Part shown: positions 17,038 through 25,862 of the stretch, piece by piece
Position numbering within the stretch: position 1 is the first letter of the stretch
Layout of the letters: the number at the start of each line of letters is the position of its first letter
Assembly: GCA_910575555.1 (NCBI GenBank)
Contig: CAJTFX010000044.1
Span: forward strand, 1-33,198
DNA length: 33,198 nt
Direction: 5' to 3'
DNA from: Lachnospiraceae bacterium
GTDB taxonomy: Bacteria; Bacillota; Clostridia; Lachnospirales; Lachnospiraceae
Program-made: the position numbers and the translations under genes
The notes under the pieces: model-generated
What the model was told of the DNA's origin: nothing
What the model saw: only the letters and a program-made list of their open reading frames with translations
Databases searched by the model: none

Positions 17038-17814
17038 TTATGCTTCTTCTCTGCGGGCAGAGGGGCCGAAATTCATAAACAGCAAAAGCACCAGGGCCAG
17101 TAAAAATAAAATGGTGGACAAGGCATACATTTCCAGCCGGATGCCTTTGCGCATTTCTGTGTAAATCATGGTGGACAAGGTGTGAATGCCGGCTCCTTTG
17201 GTAAAATACGTAACGGAAAAGTCATCCAGCGACATAGTCATGGCCATCAGAAAACCGGAAAATACGCCGGGGCGTATCTGAGGCCAGATGATTTTGAAAA
17301 AAGCGTACAAAGGTGTAGCGCCCAAATCCAGAGCCGCTTCGTAAGTGGTGCGGCTGCTCTGCTTCAGCTTAGGCAGCACATTCAGTATCACATAGGGGAT
17401 GTTGAATGTGATATGGGCAATCAGAACGGTGCTCATGCCAAGGCGCGTGAAGCGCACGAACAGAAGCATCATGGAAAGCCCCGTCACAATATCTGCATTG
17501 AGCAGCGGAATATTGGTGGCGCCTATCATAACAGCCTGATTTCTCTTTTTCATGGCGTCAATTCCCAGGGCTGCCAGTGTGCCTAAAAGGGTGGCGAACA
17601 GCGCCGAGGCCAGGGAAATAAACAGCGTGGTGCCGAACGCTTCCATAATGGAACCGCTGGAAAACAGGTTTTTGTACCATTTTAATGTAAAGCCGCCCCA
17701 TTGAACCCTGGTTTTGGAGTTGTTAAAGGAGAGTACGATCAGCACTCCAATGGGCAGGTACAAAAACAGAAAAATGAAAGCCAGATAAATGCGTTCTGCA
17801 GATTTTTTTACCAT
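17038..17814 (-). CDS. potC: Polyamine ABC transporter permease PotC
   Basis: Inner permease subunit of the spermidine/putrescine importer, 258 aa, with about six transmembrane helices. The N-terminus (FIFLFLYLPIGVLIVLSFN) and WGGFTLKWYKNLF are typical of PotC. The EAA loop reads EAALDLGATPLYAFFKIIWPQIRPG, followed by SLDDFSVTYFTKG, a PotC hallmark. It overlaps the end of potB by 7 bases, implying coupled translation. Confidence 0.94.
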   Translation of the reverse strand: MVKKSAERIYLAFIFLFLYLPIGVLIVLSFNNSKTRVQWGGFTLKWYKNLFSSGSIMEAFGTTLFISLASALFATLLGTLAALGIDAMKKRNQAVMIGATNIPLLNADIVTGLSMMLLFVRFTRLGMSTVLIAHITFNIPYVILNVLPKLKQSSRTTYEAALDLGATPLYAFFKIIWPQIRPGVFSGFLMAMTMSLDDFSVTYFTKGAGIHTLSTMIYTEMRKGIRLEMYALSTILFLLALVLLLFMNFGPSARREEA

Positions 17815-18629
17815 ACGCCGGCACCTCCTTCTTCTCCTTTGGAGCTCATCAGAGCCATGCTTGCAATTACAAAAATCATAAGCACCAGGGACAGTCCGGA
17901 ACCCAGGTTCCAGTTATATTCCTGCATAAATGCCTGTTCAATGACATTTCCGATTAAAAGCACTTTGCCGCCTCCCAGCAGATCAGAGATGGCGAAAGAA
18001 GTCAGGGCCGGGACAAATACCATAATGATGCCGCTGACAACGCCCGGCATGGTAAGGGGCACAATGATTTTAAAGAAAATGGTAACGGAGCCTGCCCCCA
18101 AATCACCGGCCGCTTCAATGATGTCCTGTTGAATTCTGGACATGGCATTGTAAATCGGCAGGATCATAAAAGGCAGGAAATCATATACCATGCAGAATAC
18201 TACGGCGGCGGGGGTGTTCAGAACGTCCAGTACAGGAAGTCCCAGTCCCTCTAAAATGGTGTTGATGACGCCGTTATTAGACAGCAGCAGCTTCCAGGCA
18301 AGGATGCGCAGCATAAAGTTCATCCACATGGGCAGGATAAAAATAAATACGATAAATCCCTGGCTTTTTTCTTTCATATTGTTTAAAATCATGGCCAGAG
18401 GGTAAGAGAGCGCCAGACAGACGCCGGTACAGATGACGGCCAGTTTCAATGAGAGAAACAGTGATTTTAAATGTATGGATGCAAAGATGGAGCTTATATT
18501 TAATAAAGTAAAATGTCCGCTGGTGGTAGTGAAGGCATAGTACAGGATCATTACCACAGGAAGCAGGATAAAACCCGCCATCCATAAAAGATATGGGCCG
18601 GCAAGAAGCTGCCGTTTTACATTACGCAT
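17808..18629 (-). CDS. potB: Polyamine ABC transporter permease PotB
   Basis: Permease partner of PotC, 273 aa, with six predicted membrane helices. The PotB-type segments ILPMWMNFMLRILAWKLLL and the EAA loop EAAGDLGAGSVTIFFKIIVP are visible, followed by VPALTSFAISDLLGGGKVLLIGN. It lies 38 bases after potA and overlaps potC. Confidence 0.94.
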   Translation of the reverse strand: MRNVKRQLLAGPYLLWMAGFILLPVVMILYYAFTTTSGHFTLLNISSIFASIHLKSLFLSLKLAVICTGVCLALSYPLAMILNNMKEKSQGFIVFIFILPMWMNFMLRILAWKLLLSNNGVINTILEGLGLPVLDVLNTPAAVVFCMVYDFLPFMILPIYNAMSRIQQDIIEAAGDLGAGSVTIFFKIIVPLTMPGVVSGIIMVFVPALTSFAISDLLGGGKVLLIGNVIEQAFMQEYNWNLGSGLSLVLMIFVIASMALMSSKGEEGGAGVW

Positions 18630-18667
18630 CTGGGTTCACCGCCTTTTCGTAATATTTGGATTCTAAT

Positions 18668-19741
18668 TTATTCATCTGATTCTACCGCCTTTTCGTCACT
18701 GGATTCCGGTTTGTTCATAATCTGGATATTGAAGGGGTCTACCCGGATGCCCACATGGCTTCCTACCGGATGCATCTGGGTGGTCTGCACCAGCCATTCG
18801 AATCCATTGGCAAGGACTTCAATTTCCCAGTGGACGCCTTTAAAAATCAGGGAGGTGACATCGCCTTCCAACATTCCTGTTTCCGGAGGTACCAGTTCCA
18901 CGTCTTCCGGACGGATTACCACGTCCACAGGGGTGTGGCTGCCGAATCCTTCATCCACACAGGGGAAGTTTACCCCCAGAACCTGAACCAGACGGTCTCT
19001 TATCATGGTTCCGTCAATAATGTTGCTTTCTCCGATGAAATCAGCCACAAAAGCATTGGTGGGTTCATTGTAGATATCTTCCGGCGTGCCAATCTGCTGA
19101 ATGTAGCCCTGGTTCATTACCACAATGGTGTCGGACATGGTGAGAGCTTCCTCCTGATCGTGGGTAACATAAATAAAGGTAATGCCCAGTTCATTTTTCA
19201 GGCGGATCAGTTCATACTGCATATCCTGGCGCAGTTTTAAATCCAGCGCTCCCAGAGGTTCGTCTAACAAAAGCACCTTAGGTTCATTGACAATAGCCCG
19301 GGCAATGGCAATTCTCTGCTGCTGGCCGCCGCTTAAGGAATCCACGCTTCTCTTGCCGAAGCCTTCTAAATTCACCAGCTTTAAGGCGTAATTGATTTTA
19401 TCGTCAATATAAGCCTTGCTTTTCTTTTTGATTTTCAGTCCGAAAGCAATATTTTCTGCAATGGACATATGGGGAAATAAGGCGTATTTCTGGAATACCG
19501 TATTAAGCTGCCGTTCATTGGGGGCAAGGCCGGTGATATCCTTTCCGTCAAAAATTACTTTGCCGGAATCCGGTGATTCAAAGCCGCCGATAATCCGCAG
19601 GGTGGTGGTTTTTCCGCAGCCGGAAGGACCTAACAGTGTCAGAAATTCATTTTCACGGATATACAGGTTCAGGTCGTCTAATACCATCTGTCCGTCAAAA
19701 GATTTGGTGATATTTGCTAAATCAATCAGTCGTTTGCTCAT
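18668..19741 (-). CDS. potA: Polyamine ABC transporter ATPase PotA
   Basis: ATP-binding subunit of the polyamine importer, 357 aa. It shows Walker [10 protein letters not shown], the Q-loop in [20 protein letters not shown], signature LSGGQQQR, Walker [12 protein letters not shown] and H-loop [15 protein letters not shown]-terminal TOBE/regulatory domain (about 240-345) follows, with [14 protein letters not shown]. The Q-loop phrase and TOBE domain are typical of PotA and distinguish it from MalK-like ATPases. It lies 15 bases after the regulator gene, so the regulator leads the operon. Confidence 0.95.
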   Translation of the reverse strand: MSKRLIDLANITKSFDGQMVLDDLNLYIRENEFLTLLGPSGCGKTTTLRIIGGFESPDSGKVIFDGKDITGLAPNERQLNTVFQKYALFPHMSIAENIAFGLKIKKKSKAYIDDKINYALKLVNLEGFGKRSVDSLSGGQQQRIAIARAIVNEPKVLLLDEPLGALDLKLRQDMQYELIRLKNELGITFIYVTHDQEEALTMSDTIVVMNQGYIQQIGTPEDIYNEPTNAFVADFIGESNIIDGTMIRDRLVQVLGVNFPCVDEGFGSHTPVDVVIRPEDVELVPPETGMLEGDVTSLIFKGVHWEIEVLANGFEWLVQTTQMHPVGSHVGIRVDPFNIQIMNKPESSDEKAVESDE

Positions 19742-19756
19742 GGCCGATGCTTCCTC

Positions 19757-20296
19757 CTAAAAACTTGGAGGCGTGGAAACCCATAATATGGTGGCTTCCC
19801 TGCCGCCGTAATTTTCTATGTAATGTTTTTTTCCTGCTTTAAAATAAAAAGACTCCCCTTGCCTGATCACAAAAGAGCGGGGCCCGTAGTGCAGCTTTAC
19901 GGAGCCTTTCAGAACGTAACCGAATTCCTCTGTTTCAGTGGGAAGATACATTTCAGAAGTCCCATGGGGGGCAAGAGTGACCAGCACCGGTTCCATGGCG
20001 TTTTTCTGGGCGTTGGGTATGACCCATTTAATGGTATGGCGCAAATCTTCATTTTCCTTAATAAAATAATCTTCCTGTTTAAACACAATCTGTTCCGGTT
20101 CCTGGTCAGTGAAAAATTCTGCCGGGGTAGTGCCGAGGCACTGGATAATGTCAAGCAGCGTACCCACAGAAGGGGAGGTCTGGTTGCGTTCCACCTGGGA
20201 AATGAATCCCTTGGAAAGCTCACTTCGATCCGCCAGTTCCTGCTGGGTCAGCCCATATTGTATGCGCAGTTCTTTCATGCGGTGCCCGATATCCAT
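19757..20296 (-). CDS. XRE-family regulator with cupin domain (probable polyamine operon regulator)
   Basis: Transcription factor of 179 aa. It has an N-terminal helix-turn-helix (RMKELRIQYGLTQQELADRS, then KGFISQVERNQTSPSVGTL) and a C-terminal cupin (about 105-175, with EEFGYVLKGSVKLHYG and GESFYFKAGKKHYIEN) that likely binds a small ligand. The architecture matches the PuuR-like family that controls putrescine genes. The frame is open upstream to 20389, but ATG 20296 has AAAGGATGG at a sensible distance and gives the usual length. It is the first gene of the pot operon, so control of polyamine uptake and autoregulation is a good inference. Confidence 0.9.
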   Translation of the reverse strand: MDIGHRMKELRIQYGLTQQELADRSELSKGFISQVERNQTSPSVGTLLDIIQCLGTTPAEFFTDQEPEQIVFKQEDYFIKENEDLRHTIKWVIPNAQKNAMEPVLVTLAPHGTSEMYLPTETEEFGYVLKGSVKLHYGPRSFVIRQGESFYFKAGKKHYIENYGGREATILWVSTPPSF

Positions 20297-20356
20297 AAAA
20301 GCCATCCTTTCTAAATGAATATAAACTTTATGTATAGTAATTGTAAAGTCAAACCA

Positions 20357-20399
20357 ATAATAGATTTTTTGTTTAATGATAATAAACAAAATCTATTAT
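20357..20399. promoter_or_regulatory. Large inverted repeat upstream of the pot operon regulator
   Basis: The arms at 20357-20375 (ATAATAGATTTTTTGTTTA) and 20383-20399 (TAAACAAAATCTATTAT) are nearly perfect complements with a 7-base loop, 60-100 bases upstream of the regulator start. A minus-strand TTGACT lies beside it at about 20347-20352. It is a candidate operator for the XRE/cupin protein. Confidence 0.5.
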
Positions 20400-20466
20400 A
20401 TCCAGAAACCAGAAAATGTCAATAGAAAACCGGCAGAAAAATTTACAAAAATTTTCAGAAAAGGGA

Positions 20467-20495
20467 TTGCAAAACAGAGAGAAAACGGGTATAAT
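20467..20495 (+). promoter_or_regulatory. Promoter of tRNA-Thr
   Basis: TTGCAA (20467-20472) and TATAAT (20490-20495) with 17-base spacing, ending 22 bases before the tRNA. Confidence 0.75.
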
Positions 20496-20517
20496 GGATA
20501 AAGATTTTATAAGACAT

Positions 20518-20590
20518 GCCAAAGTGGCGCAGTTGGTAGCGCGTCGCATTCGTAATGCGTAGGTCGAGGGTTCGAGTCCCTTCTTTGGCT
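20518..20590 (+). tRNA. tRNA-Thr (anticodon CGT)
   Basis: Cloverleaf read by eye: acceptor arms GCCAAAG and CTTTGGC, D arm GCGC-AGTTGGTA-GCGC, anticodon loop TTCGTAA with CGT at its centre, and T arm GAGGG-TTCGAGT-CCCTT. The discriminator base is T and CCA is not encoded. The outermost anticodon stem pair appears to be a T-T mismatch. Confidence 0.92.
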
Positions 20591-20598
20591 GATTACCG

Positions 20599-20627
20599 GG
20601 AGCTGTGAAGTATTGCAGCTCCTTTTT
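20599..20627 (+). terminator. Rho-independent terminator after tRNA-Thr
   Basis: GGAGCTG (20599-20605) pairs with CAGCTCC (20616-20622), followed by TTTTT. Confidence 0.82.
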
Positions 20628-20746
20628 GTAAATCTTTGCTTCCGGCCGGATAGAGTGCCGGCTTGGAAGTGCAATAGCTTGATGGAAAAGTTGTGGCAGC
20701 CAAAGACGGGAACGCAGCCTGTCAGAAAGCAGTTTGGGTGTAAATT

Positions 20747-21565
20747 ATGAGCCGTGCGATTGCAGTTTATTATATATTTTGCCCTCAGAGACGGGAGACT
20801 TCGGGGAGCTATCTGCAATATCAGAGGGAGATTGCAGATCAGGCATTAAGATATGGTTTCAGAAAGCAATTTGATCTTGAATTCAGCCGGGATAAGGTGG
20901 TAACAGGGAAAAACGGGAAACCATATTGGAACGGGGAGGAGGATGTCTGGTTCAACGTGAGCAATACGGACGGCCTGGTGATTTGCGGAATCACTGGCAG
21001 CGGCAAAAAGACGGAGGGAGATACGTCGTCTGTGGATTTCAATCGCCCCGCGCTGTCTTGCGGCAGCAGGGGCCCGGAGCATTACAGGTATGAAATCGGC
21101 GTGGATGCGGAAAGACCGAGAAGCGTTCGGATGCCGCTGCTTCTGCGATGCTGCAGCCAAGAAGAGATTCAGTATATTCTTGGGAAAGAGAATGACTGCG
21201 GTTCACGGGAGGAACGGTACTGTGAGGAAAACAGAACAGAATCGTCAGAGCAAGGCTGTTTTGTTTCTGAAAAAAAGACAGACAGACCCCAGTTTAAATT
21301 CCAGGTTCAGGATCGCTTTTCACAGATTTGGACGCTGAAGGAGAGTTATATCAAAATGACAGGAGAGGGCATGAGCTTCCCATTAAAAGAAGCCGCATTT
21401 TCTGTTCAGAAAAAAGTGAACGGAGAACTTGATATATCCTGCAAACAGCCTGGTTCTTTTGCCCAGAGAAAGATAGACGATTACTGGATTGCAGTTTGCT
21501 CTGATTTTGGTGAAAAGGCCCGGATCGTCTGGCAGGAACTGAAATTTCCGATTCAGAGCGTGTGA
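20747..21565 (+). CDS. 4'-phosphopantetheinyl transferase (Sfp-like)
   Basis: Enzyme of 272 aa that transfers the phosphopantetheine arm of CoA to a Ser of carrier proteins. The superfamily motifs are present: GKPYW and WFNVSNTDGLVICGI near the N-terminus, metal-binding IGVDAE (Asp120, Glu122) and WTLKESYIKMTGEG (about 195-208). Two low-complexity stretches between motifs (about 85-110 and 145-185) make it longer than typical Sfp proteins (220-230 aa). No carrier protein, fatty acid or NRPS/PKS genes are nearby, so the partner is unknown. The start has no good Shine-Dalgarno and follows a 119-base leader. The stop lies inside a long hairpin. Confidence 0.85.
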   Translation: MSRAIAVYYIFCPQRRETSGSYLQYQREIADQALRYGFRKQFDLEFSRDKVVTGKNGKPYWNGEEDVWFNVSNTDGLVICGITGSGKKTEGDTSSVDFNRPALSCGSRGPEHYRYEIGVDAERPRSVRMPLLLRCCSQEEIQYILGKENDCGSREERYCEENRTESSEQGCFVSEKKTDRPQFKFQVQDRFSQIWTLKESYIKMTGEGMSFPLKEAAFSVQKKVNGELDISCKQPGSFAQRKIDDYWIAVCSDFGEKARIVWQELKFPIQSV

Positions 21566-21605
21566 AACATGCATCTGGCAGAAAGAATGTTTCAAACACG
21601 CTCTG
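21554..21605 (+). terminator. Long hairpin overlapping the phosphopantetheinyl transferase stop
   Basis: The arms at 21554-21570 (CAGAGCGTGTGAAACAT) and 21587-21605 (ATGTTTCAAACACGCTCTG) pair almost fully with a two-base bulge. No long U-run follows, so termination is plausible but not certain. Confidence 0.5.
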
Positions 21606-21702
21606 GCAGTTGTTTTGGCGTATTGGAATACCGGCTGTTTGCAGCAGGAAATTTTTTAAAAACACTGCAGCACAGAGTGGGCATGTCGATAAATAGTCAT
21701 TT

Positions 21703-22509
21703 TTAATTCAGCCGTTTTAAATATTGCTTTTCCAGTACATTAATCAGACTGTACAGTCCCCAGGCCAGAATGCACAGGATTACAATGGACATAATTACCC
21801 AGTCCAGCTTAAAAACCTGGCTCCCGTAAATAATCAGATAACCAAGTCCCTGCCGGGAGGAAATAAATTCCCCGATAATAACCCCCACCAGACACAGGCC
21901 GATATTGACCTTCATAAGCGAAAACATGGCAGGGATATTGGCAGGAAGGATTACTTTGGTGAGGGCGTGATAGTTCCGGCCGCCCATGGTGTAAATCAGC
22001 TTTATTTTTTCCGGGTCCACAGACTGGAAACTGGTGTACAGGCTTAAAATGGAACCGAAAATGGCGACGGATACGCCGGTGATAATAATGGTTTTGTAAG
22101 TTGCGCCTAGCCACACAATCAGAAGCGGCGCCAGGGCGGATTTGGGAAGGCTGTTTAAAATTACAAGATACGGCTCTAACGTTTCCGAGAGACGTTTGTT
22201 AAGCCATAATATAATTGTTATGGCAAGGGCAAAAAACAGAACGAGTCCGAAGCTGGCAATTGTTTCAAACAGGGTGATTCCGATGTGGGCAAACAAGGTA
22301 TGATCCAGTATCATTCCATAAGCGCAGCGCAGCACCTTGGATGGGCTGCTGAAGATAAAGGAATCAATTAATTTCAGCCTGGCAGCTCCTTCCCAGACAG
22401 CCAGAAATAAAATAAAAATGCACAGCCTGCTGACTGTGACAGTGCGTTTATGCTTTTTCTGAGTAAGCAGAAAATTCTGTTGGGCAAGGGAGATTTCACT
22501 CATCTTCAT
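21703..22509 (-). CDS. ABC transporter permease (SsuC/TauC/ThiX-like)
   Basis: Permease of the nitrate/sulfonate/taurine/thiamine-precursor importer family, 268 aa, with about six membrane helices. Typical segments are LAVWEGAARLKLIDSFIFSSP near the N-terminus, LNSLPKSALAPLLIVWLGAT, and the EAA region MGGRNYHALTKVILPANIPAM followed by GEFISSRQGLGYLI. It overlaps the partner ATPase by 14 bases. No substrate-binding protein gene is nearby and the ATPase is 5'-truncated, so the transporter is probably dead. Substrate cannot be assigned. Confidence 0.88.
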   Translation of the reverse strand: MKMSEISLAQQNFLLTQKKHKRTVTVSRLCIFILFLAVWEGAARLKLIDSFIFSSPSKVLRCAYGMILDHTLFAHIGITLFETIASFGLVLFFALAITIILWLNKRLSETLEPYLVILNSLPKSALAPLLIVWLGATYKTIIITGVSVAIFGSILSLYTSFQSVDPEKIKLIYTMGGRNYHALTKVILPANIPAMFSLMKVNIGLCLVGVIIGEFISSRQGLGYLIIYGSQVFKLDWVIMSIVILCILAWGLYSLINVLEKQYLKRLN

Positions 22510-23161
22510 TCAGCTCCTTCCATATTTTATTAAAATAATCTTTAAATTCTGGAGAATTCCGCCGTTCCAGTGCGCTGATATTGTCCGGAAAATTGATATC
22601 TACCACAGTCTGAATGGTGGCGGGGCGTTTGCTTAATACCAGTACCCGGCTGCCCAGACTGACTGCTTCTGACAAATCATGGGTTACCAGAATTGCGGTT
22701 TTCCCTTCTTTTTTGATAATTGCCCCAATATCATCCCCTACGGTGAGACGTGTCTGATAATCCAGAGCGGAGAAAGGCTCATCCAACAGCAGAATTTCCG
22801 GCTTCAGCACAAGGGTGCGGATCAGGGCCGCCCGCTGGCGCATGCCGCCGGAAAGCTGAGAGGGCCTGGCGTCTTTGAATTTGTACAAGCCGTAAGTTTT
22901 CAGCATATTCAGCGCTGTTTCTTTTGTTTCCGGCGTCAGCTTATTCTGGATTTCCAGTCCAAGCAGAATGTTTTTCTCAATGGTGCGCCATTCAAACAGA
23001 TGGTCGTGCTGCAGCATATAGCCGATGGCATTGCAGCTTTTCTGGTTCAGCTTCTGTCCATAAAACAAGATGGAACCGTGTTCCGGTTCCAGAAGCCCTG
23101 ACAGGAGGGAGAGGAGGGTGGATTTGCCGATGGCAGAGCAGCGGAAACAAAGGGAGTGATT
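22496..23161 (-). pseudogene. 5'-truncated ABC transporter ATPase (SsuB/TauB/ThiZ-like)
   Basis: The frame holds a normal C-terminal two thirds: Q-loop YMLQHDHLFEWRTIEKNILL, signature LSGGMRQRAAL, Walker B ILLLDEPFSALD and H-loop VTHDLSEA. Upstream of the first usable ATG (23068) the same frame still reads IGKSTLLSLLSGLLEPEHG, the end of Walker A and the helix after it. The GPSGCG part is replaced by RCSA, and a stop (TAA at 23162-23164) closes the frame. About 35-40 N-terminal residues are missing. A product started at 23068 (190 aa) would lack the P-loop and could not hydrolyse ATP. The break point is about 23140. Confidence 0.8.
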
Positions 23162-23305
23162 TTAACCAGGTCTGAACATGTATTTTTAGGTATGTTTGAT
23201 GATTATTGCGGGATGGAAAATAAAATTTATATCAGGATTAAATATTTTATCAAAAAAATCAAAGATATCATATCAGGAATTTAAACAACCCATAAAGAAT
23301 AAATT

Positions 23306-23342
23306 GCCAGCGGGCGCATAGTATACTATGAACTCTGCTGGC
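23306..23342. repeat. Palindrome CATAGTATACTATG nested in a GCCAGC/GCTGGC inverted repeat
   Basis: A perfect 14-base palindrome (23317-23330) sits between GCCAGC (23306-23311) and GCTGGC (23337-23342), 16 bases upstream of the small ORF at 23358. It could be an operator or a hairpin. Confidence 0.55.
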
Positions 23343-23357
23343 AGGAAGTGGGTTGTT

Positions 23358-23534
23358 ATGGCAGGAAAAAAACAGGAAATCAGGATTGTAGTACATATGC
23401 CAAAGCAAGTGGCTTCGGTTTTCAACAGAGAGCAGGCAGAAGAATTTTGGATAGAAAAAATATCAGGGAAAATCAGGGAATCCGGGCTTACAAAGCAACA
23501 GCGGAAACAACTGGCAGATAATTTGAATCATTGA
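23358..23534 (+). CDS. Small hypothetical protein, 58 aa
   Basis: A short, charged protein beginning AGKKQEIRIVVHMPKQ after the Met and ending with a Lys/Gln-rich helix (GLTKQQRKQLADNLNH). No known domain recognised. The ATG at 23358 (a 68-aa reading would start at 23328) is preferred because an AGGAAGTGGG stretch lies upstream. Support for it being a gene: a dedicated palindrome in front and a strong terminator directly after. Function unknown. Confidence 0.55.
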   Translation: MAGKKQEIRIVVHMPKQVASVFNREQAEEFWIEKISGKIRESGLTKQQRKQLADNLNH

Positions 23535-23560
23535 AATTTTTGGATCGTTTCCGGATACAG

Positions 23561-23591
23561 GCAGGCATACCTTTCTGGTGTGCCTGCTTTT
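23561..23591 (+). terminator. Rho-independent terminator after the 58-aa ORF
   Basis: GCAGGCATACC pairs with GGTGTGCCTGC (one wobble) around the loop TTTCT, followed by TTTT. Confidence 0.82.
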
Positions 23592-23611
23592 GCGTGTCAT
23601 ATGGAAATTGA

Positions 23612-23640
23612 TTGTGAAACAAAGGGGGATAGGGTATAAT
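23612..23640 (+). promoter_or_regulatory. Promoter of the AAA-ATPase/nuclease-fold gene
   Basis: TTGTGA (23612-23617) and TATAAT (23635-23640) with 17-base spacing, 90 bases before the chosen start. Confidence 0.6.
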
Positions 23641-23729
23641 ATGGCATGAGGAGGGTTCCACGAAGTGGGAAAAGCCCGGATGGTATCTGTATGGCGCTGA
23701 AAAAATGGTATCGGATGGAGGTGGAAGTG

Positions 23730-25421
23730 ATGAAGAAACCATTACCGATCGGTATTGATAATTTTGAAAAAATAAGAAAAGATGGCTATTACTATGTGGA
23801 TAAAACCATGTTGATTAAAGAACTGCTAGAGTTAAGAGGAGAAGTAAATCTGTTTACCCGTCCAAGGCGTTTCGGAAAGACGTTAAACTTAAGTATGCTT
23901 CGGTACTTTTTTGAAGATACGGGGGATGCAGAGAAAAATGAAGGGAATAAGGGGCTGTTCCAGGGGTTGAAGATTATGGAACAGGGCAAAGAATTTGAAA
24001 AACATATGGGCGGGTACCCGGTTATTAACCTGACATTGAAATCAACCAGGCAGCCAACCTTTGCATCAGCATACAGTAAGATAAAAAGAGCAGTCGCAGA
24101 TGAATTTCAGAGGCATCAGTATATCTTAACGAGTGAAAAAATTAATGAGGAAGATAAGAAGCTGTTTCAAAAAATTGCAGGCCGAAGAGCGGAATATGAT
24201 GATTATTCGGGGGCATTGGAGTTTTTATGCAAATGCATTCATCAGGCAACAGATAAGAAAACAGTGATTCTGATTGACGAATACGACGTACCGCTGGAAA
24301 ATGCATATTTTAGAAATTTTTATGATGAAATGGTCAGTTTTATCCGTTCCCTGTTTGAATCTGCGCTGAAAACGAATGAATATCTGCAGTTTGCTGTAAT
24401 TACAGGATGCCTGCGTATTTCCAGGGAGAGCATATTTACAGGTCTGAATCATCTGAAGATTATATCCGTACTTGACCAAAGATACAGTGAGCATTTTGGG
24501 TTTACGGAGCAGGAAGTCATACAGATGATGGAATATTATGGCGCAAAGAGCCGCTTCTCTGTCATGAAAGAGTGGTATGATGGATATGCCTTTGGCAGTA
24601 CAGAGGTTTATAATCCCTGGAGTGTAATCAATTTTACGTATGATTTATATGCAGATGTTCAGGCATATCCGCGTCCCTATTGGATCAATACCAGTTCCAA
24701 TGATATTATAAAAGATATGATTGCCAGGGCTGACCGGGAAATGAAAGGGCAGATTGAAATGCTTTTGGGCGGCGGAACTCTGGATATCCAGGTTCATGAA
24801 GAAGTAACTTATGAAGATATACACAGTAACAGCGAAAACCTGTGGAATTTCCTTTATTTTACAGGGTATCTCACAATGGAAAGTGAATATTTTAAGGAAT
24901 CGTCAATCTTTTTGCGGGTAAGGATTCCCAATACAGAGGTGAAGGCGATTTACGAGACTACGGTTTTAAACTGGATGAAAGATACCATAAAGAAAGAGGA
25001 TTTTCATGATTTATACCACGCGATGGAAGATGGGGATGCCCGGAAAATGGCAGACATATTGAACGGGCAGTTGTTTTGTACCATTAGTTTCTATGACAGT
25101 GCAGAGAACTTTTATCATGGCTTCCTGGCGGGAATTTTAAGCCAGAGTGAGAATTATCTGGTGAAGTCCAATCGTGAGTCGGGAAATGGGCGGTCAGATA
25201 TCATGGTGAAAAGTCCGTCCCTGCGGGGGAGGTCATTTATTCTGGAGCTGAAAGTATCAGACTCGATTGATGATTTGGAGGACGATGCAAAAAAAGCGCT
25301 GCAGCAGATATATGATAAAAAGTATATGGAAGAACTGCGTAGGGAAGGATATCGGAAGATTGATTGTTACGGGGTGTCTTTCTTTCGGAAAGATTGTGAA
25401 GTCTGGTTTGGGAAAGGGTAA
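23730..25421 (+). CDS. AAA-ATPase-like protein with C-terminal PD-(D/E)XK nuclease-like domain
   Basis: Protein of 563 aa of the AAA-ATPase_like/DUF1703 class, abundant and often multicopy in gut Clostridia and Bacteroidetes; function unproven. The N-terminus [21 protein letters not shown] is diagnostic, followed by the unusual P-loop [15 protein letters not shown] and Walker B-like [12 protein letters not shown]. The C-terminus holds a nuclease-fold core: GNGRSDIMV (Asp) and FILELKVSD (ExK). The frame is open from 23646, but GGAGGT at 23717-23722 is spaced 7 bases from ATG 23730, which also matches the family's N-terminus. It is monocistronic, between its own promoter and a hairpin. Confidence 0.9.
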   Translation: MKKPLPIGIDNFEKIRKDGYYYVDKTMLIKELLELRGEVNLFTRPRRFGKTLNLSMLRYFFEDTGDAEKNEGNKGLFQGLKIMEQGKEFEKHMGGYPVINLTLKSTRQPTFASAYSKIKRAVADEFQRHQYILTSEKINEEDKKLFQKIAGRRAEYDDYSGALEFLCKCIHQATDKKTVILIDEYDVPLENAYFRNFYDEMVSFIRSLFESALKTNEYLQFAVITGCLRISRESIFTGLNHLKIISVLDQRYSEHFGFTEQEVIQMMEYYGAKSRFSVMKEWYDGYAFGSTEVYNPWSVINFTYDLYADVQAYPRPYWINTSSNDIIKDMIARADREMKGQIEMLLGGGTLDIQVHEEVTYEDIHSNSENLWNFLYFTGYLTMESEYFKESSIFLRVRIPNTEVKAIYETTVLNWMKDTIKKEDFHDLYHAMEDGDARKMADILNGQLFCTISFYDSAENFYHGFLAGILSQSENYLVKSNRESGNGRSDIMVKSPSLRGRSFILELKVSDSIDDLEDDAKKALQQIYDKKYMEELRREGYRKIDCYGVSFFRKDCEVWFGKG

Positions 25422-25487
25422 CATTGATCAGATGAAAGACTGGGAATTTTTGATTTGGAAATTATAAGAACAGAAAAATGAGTGGAA

Positions 25488-25514
25488 AAAGAGCAGCCAG
25501 GGAAGCTGCTCTTT
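25488..25514 (+). terminator. Hairpin terminator after the AAA-ATPase gene
   Basis: AAAGAGCAGC pairs perfectly with GCTGCTCTTT around a CAGGGAA loop. The T-run is part of the stem. Confidence 0.65.
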
Positions 25515-25862
25515 CCTGTGGACTTCATTGCAGGTGGCTCTGTTTCGGCACATAACGGATTAGAGGATGTCATCATACTGCTTAAACATAGCAGTTGCTT
25601 CTTTCTTTGAATATTAAGGATACGGTTTTGCCTGTATCTACGCCGCATAAACTTTGATATTTTTCCCGGAATATGCTGGAAACCCATACTGCCATGGAAA
25701 TCAGGCTGAGGCTGTCCCATTCTTTTTGAAAAGTGATGATAAAGTGCCATATCTTTCTTTTTCTGGAACTGGTTTTCTTCTTTATTAATTTGTTACATTT
25801 ATGTGGGTAATGATATATATTTTTAAATTTTGATAAATGATGAAAACATATGAATAAATAAG

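Noticed and set aside
20628-20746. Riboswitch in the phosphopantetheinyl transferase leader
   Set aside because: A hairpin and GC-rich blocks are visible, but I could not match conserved cores of cobalamin, c-di-GMP, SAM or molybdenum cofactor riboswitches.
23730-25421. AAA-ATPase/nuclease-fold protein as part of the dynamin defence island
   Set aside because: It has its own promoter and terminator and is separated from the island by about 1.5 kb of debris and a MITE; such genes are widespread and unlinked in gut bacteria.
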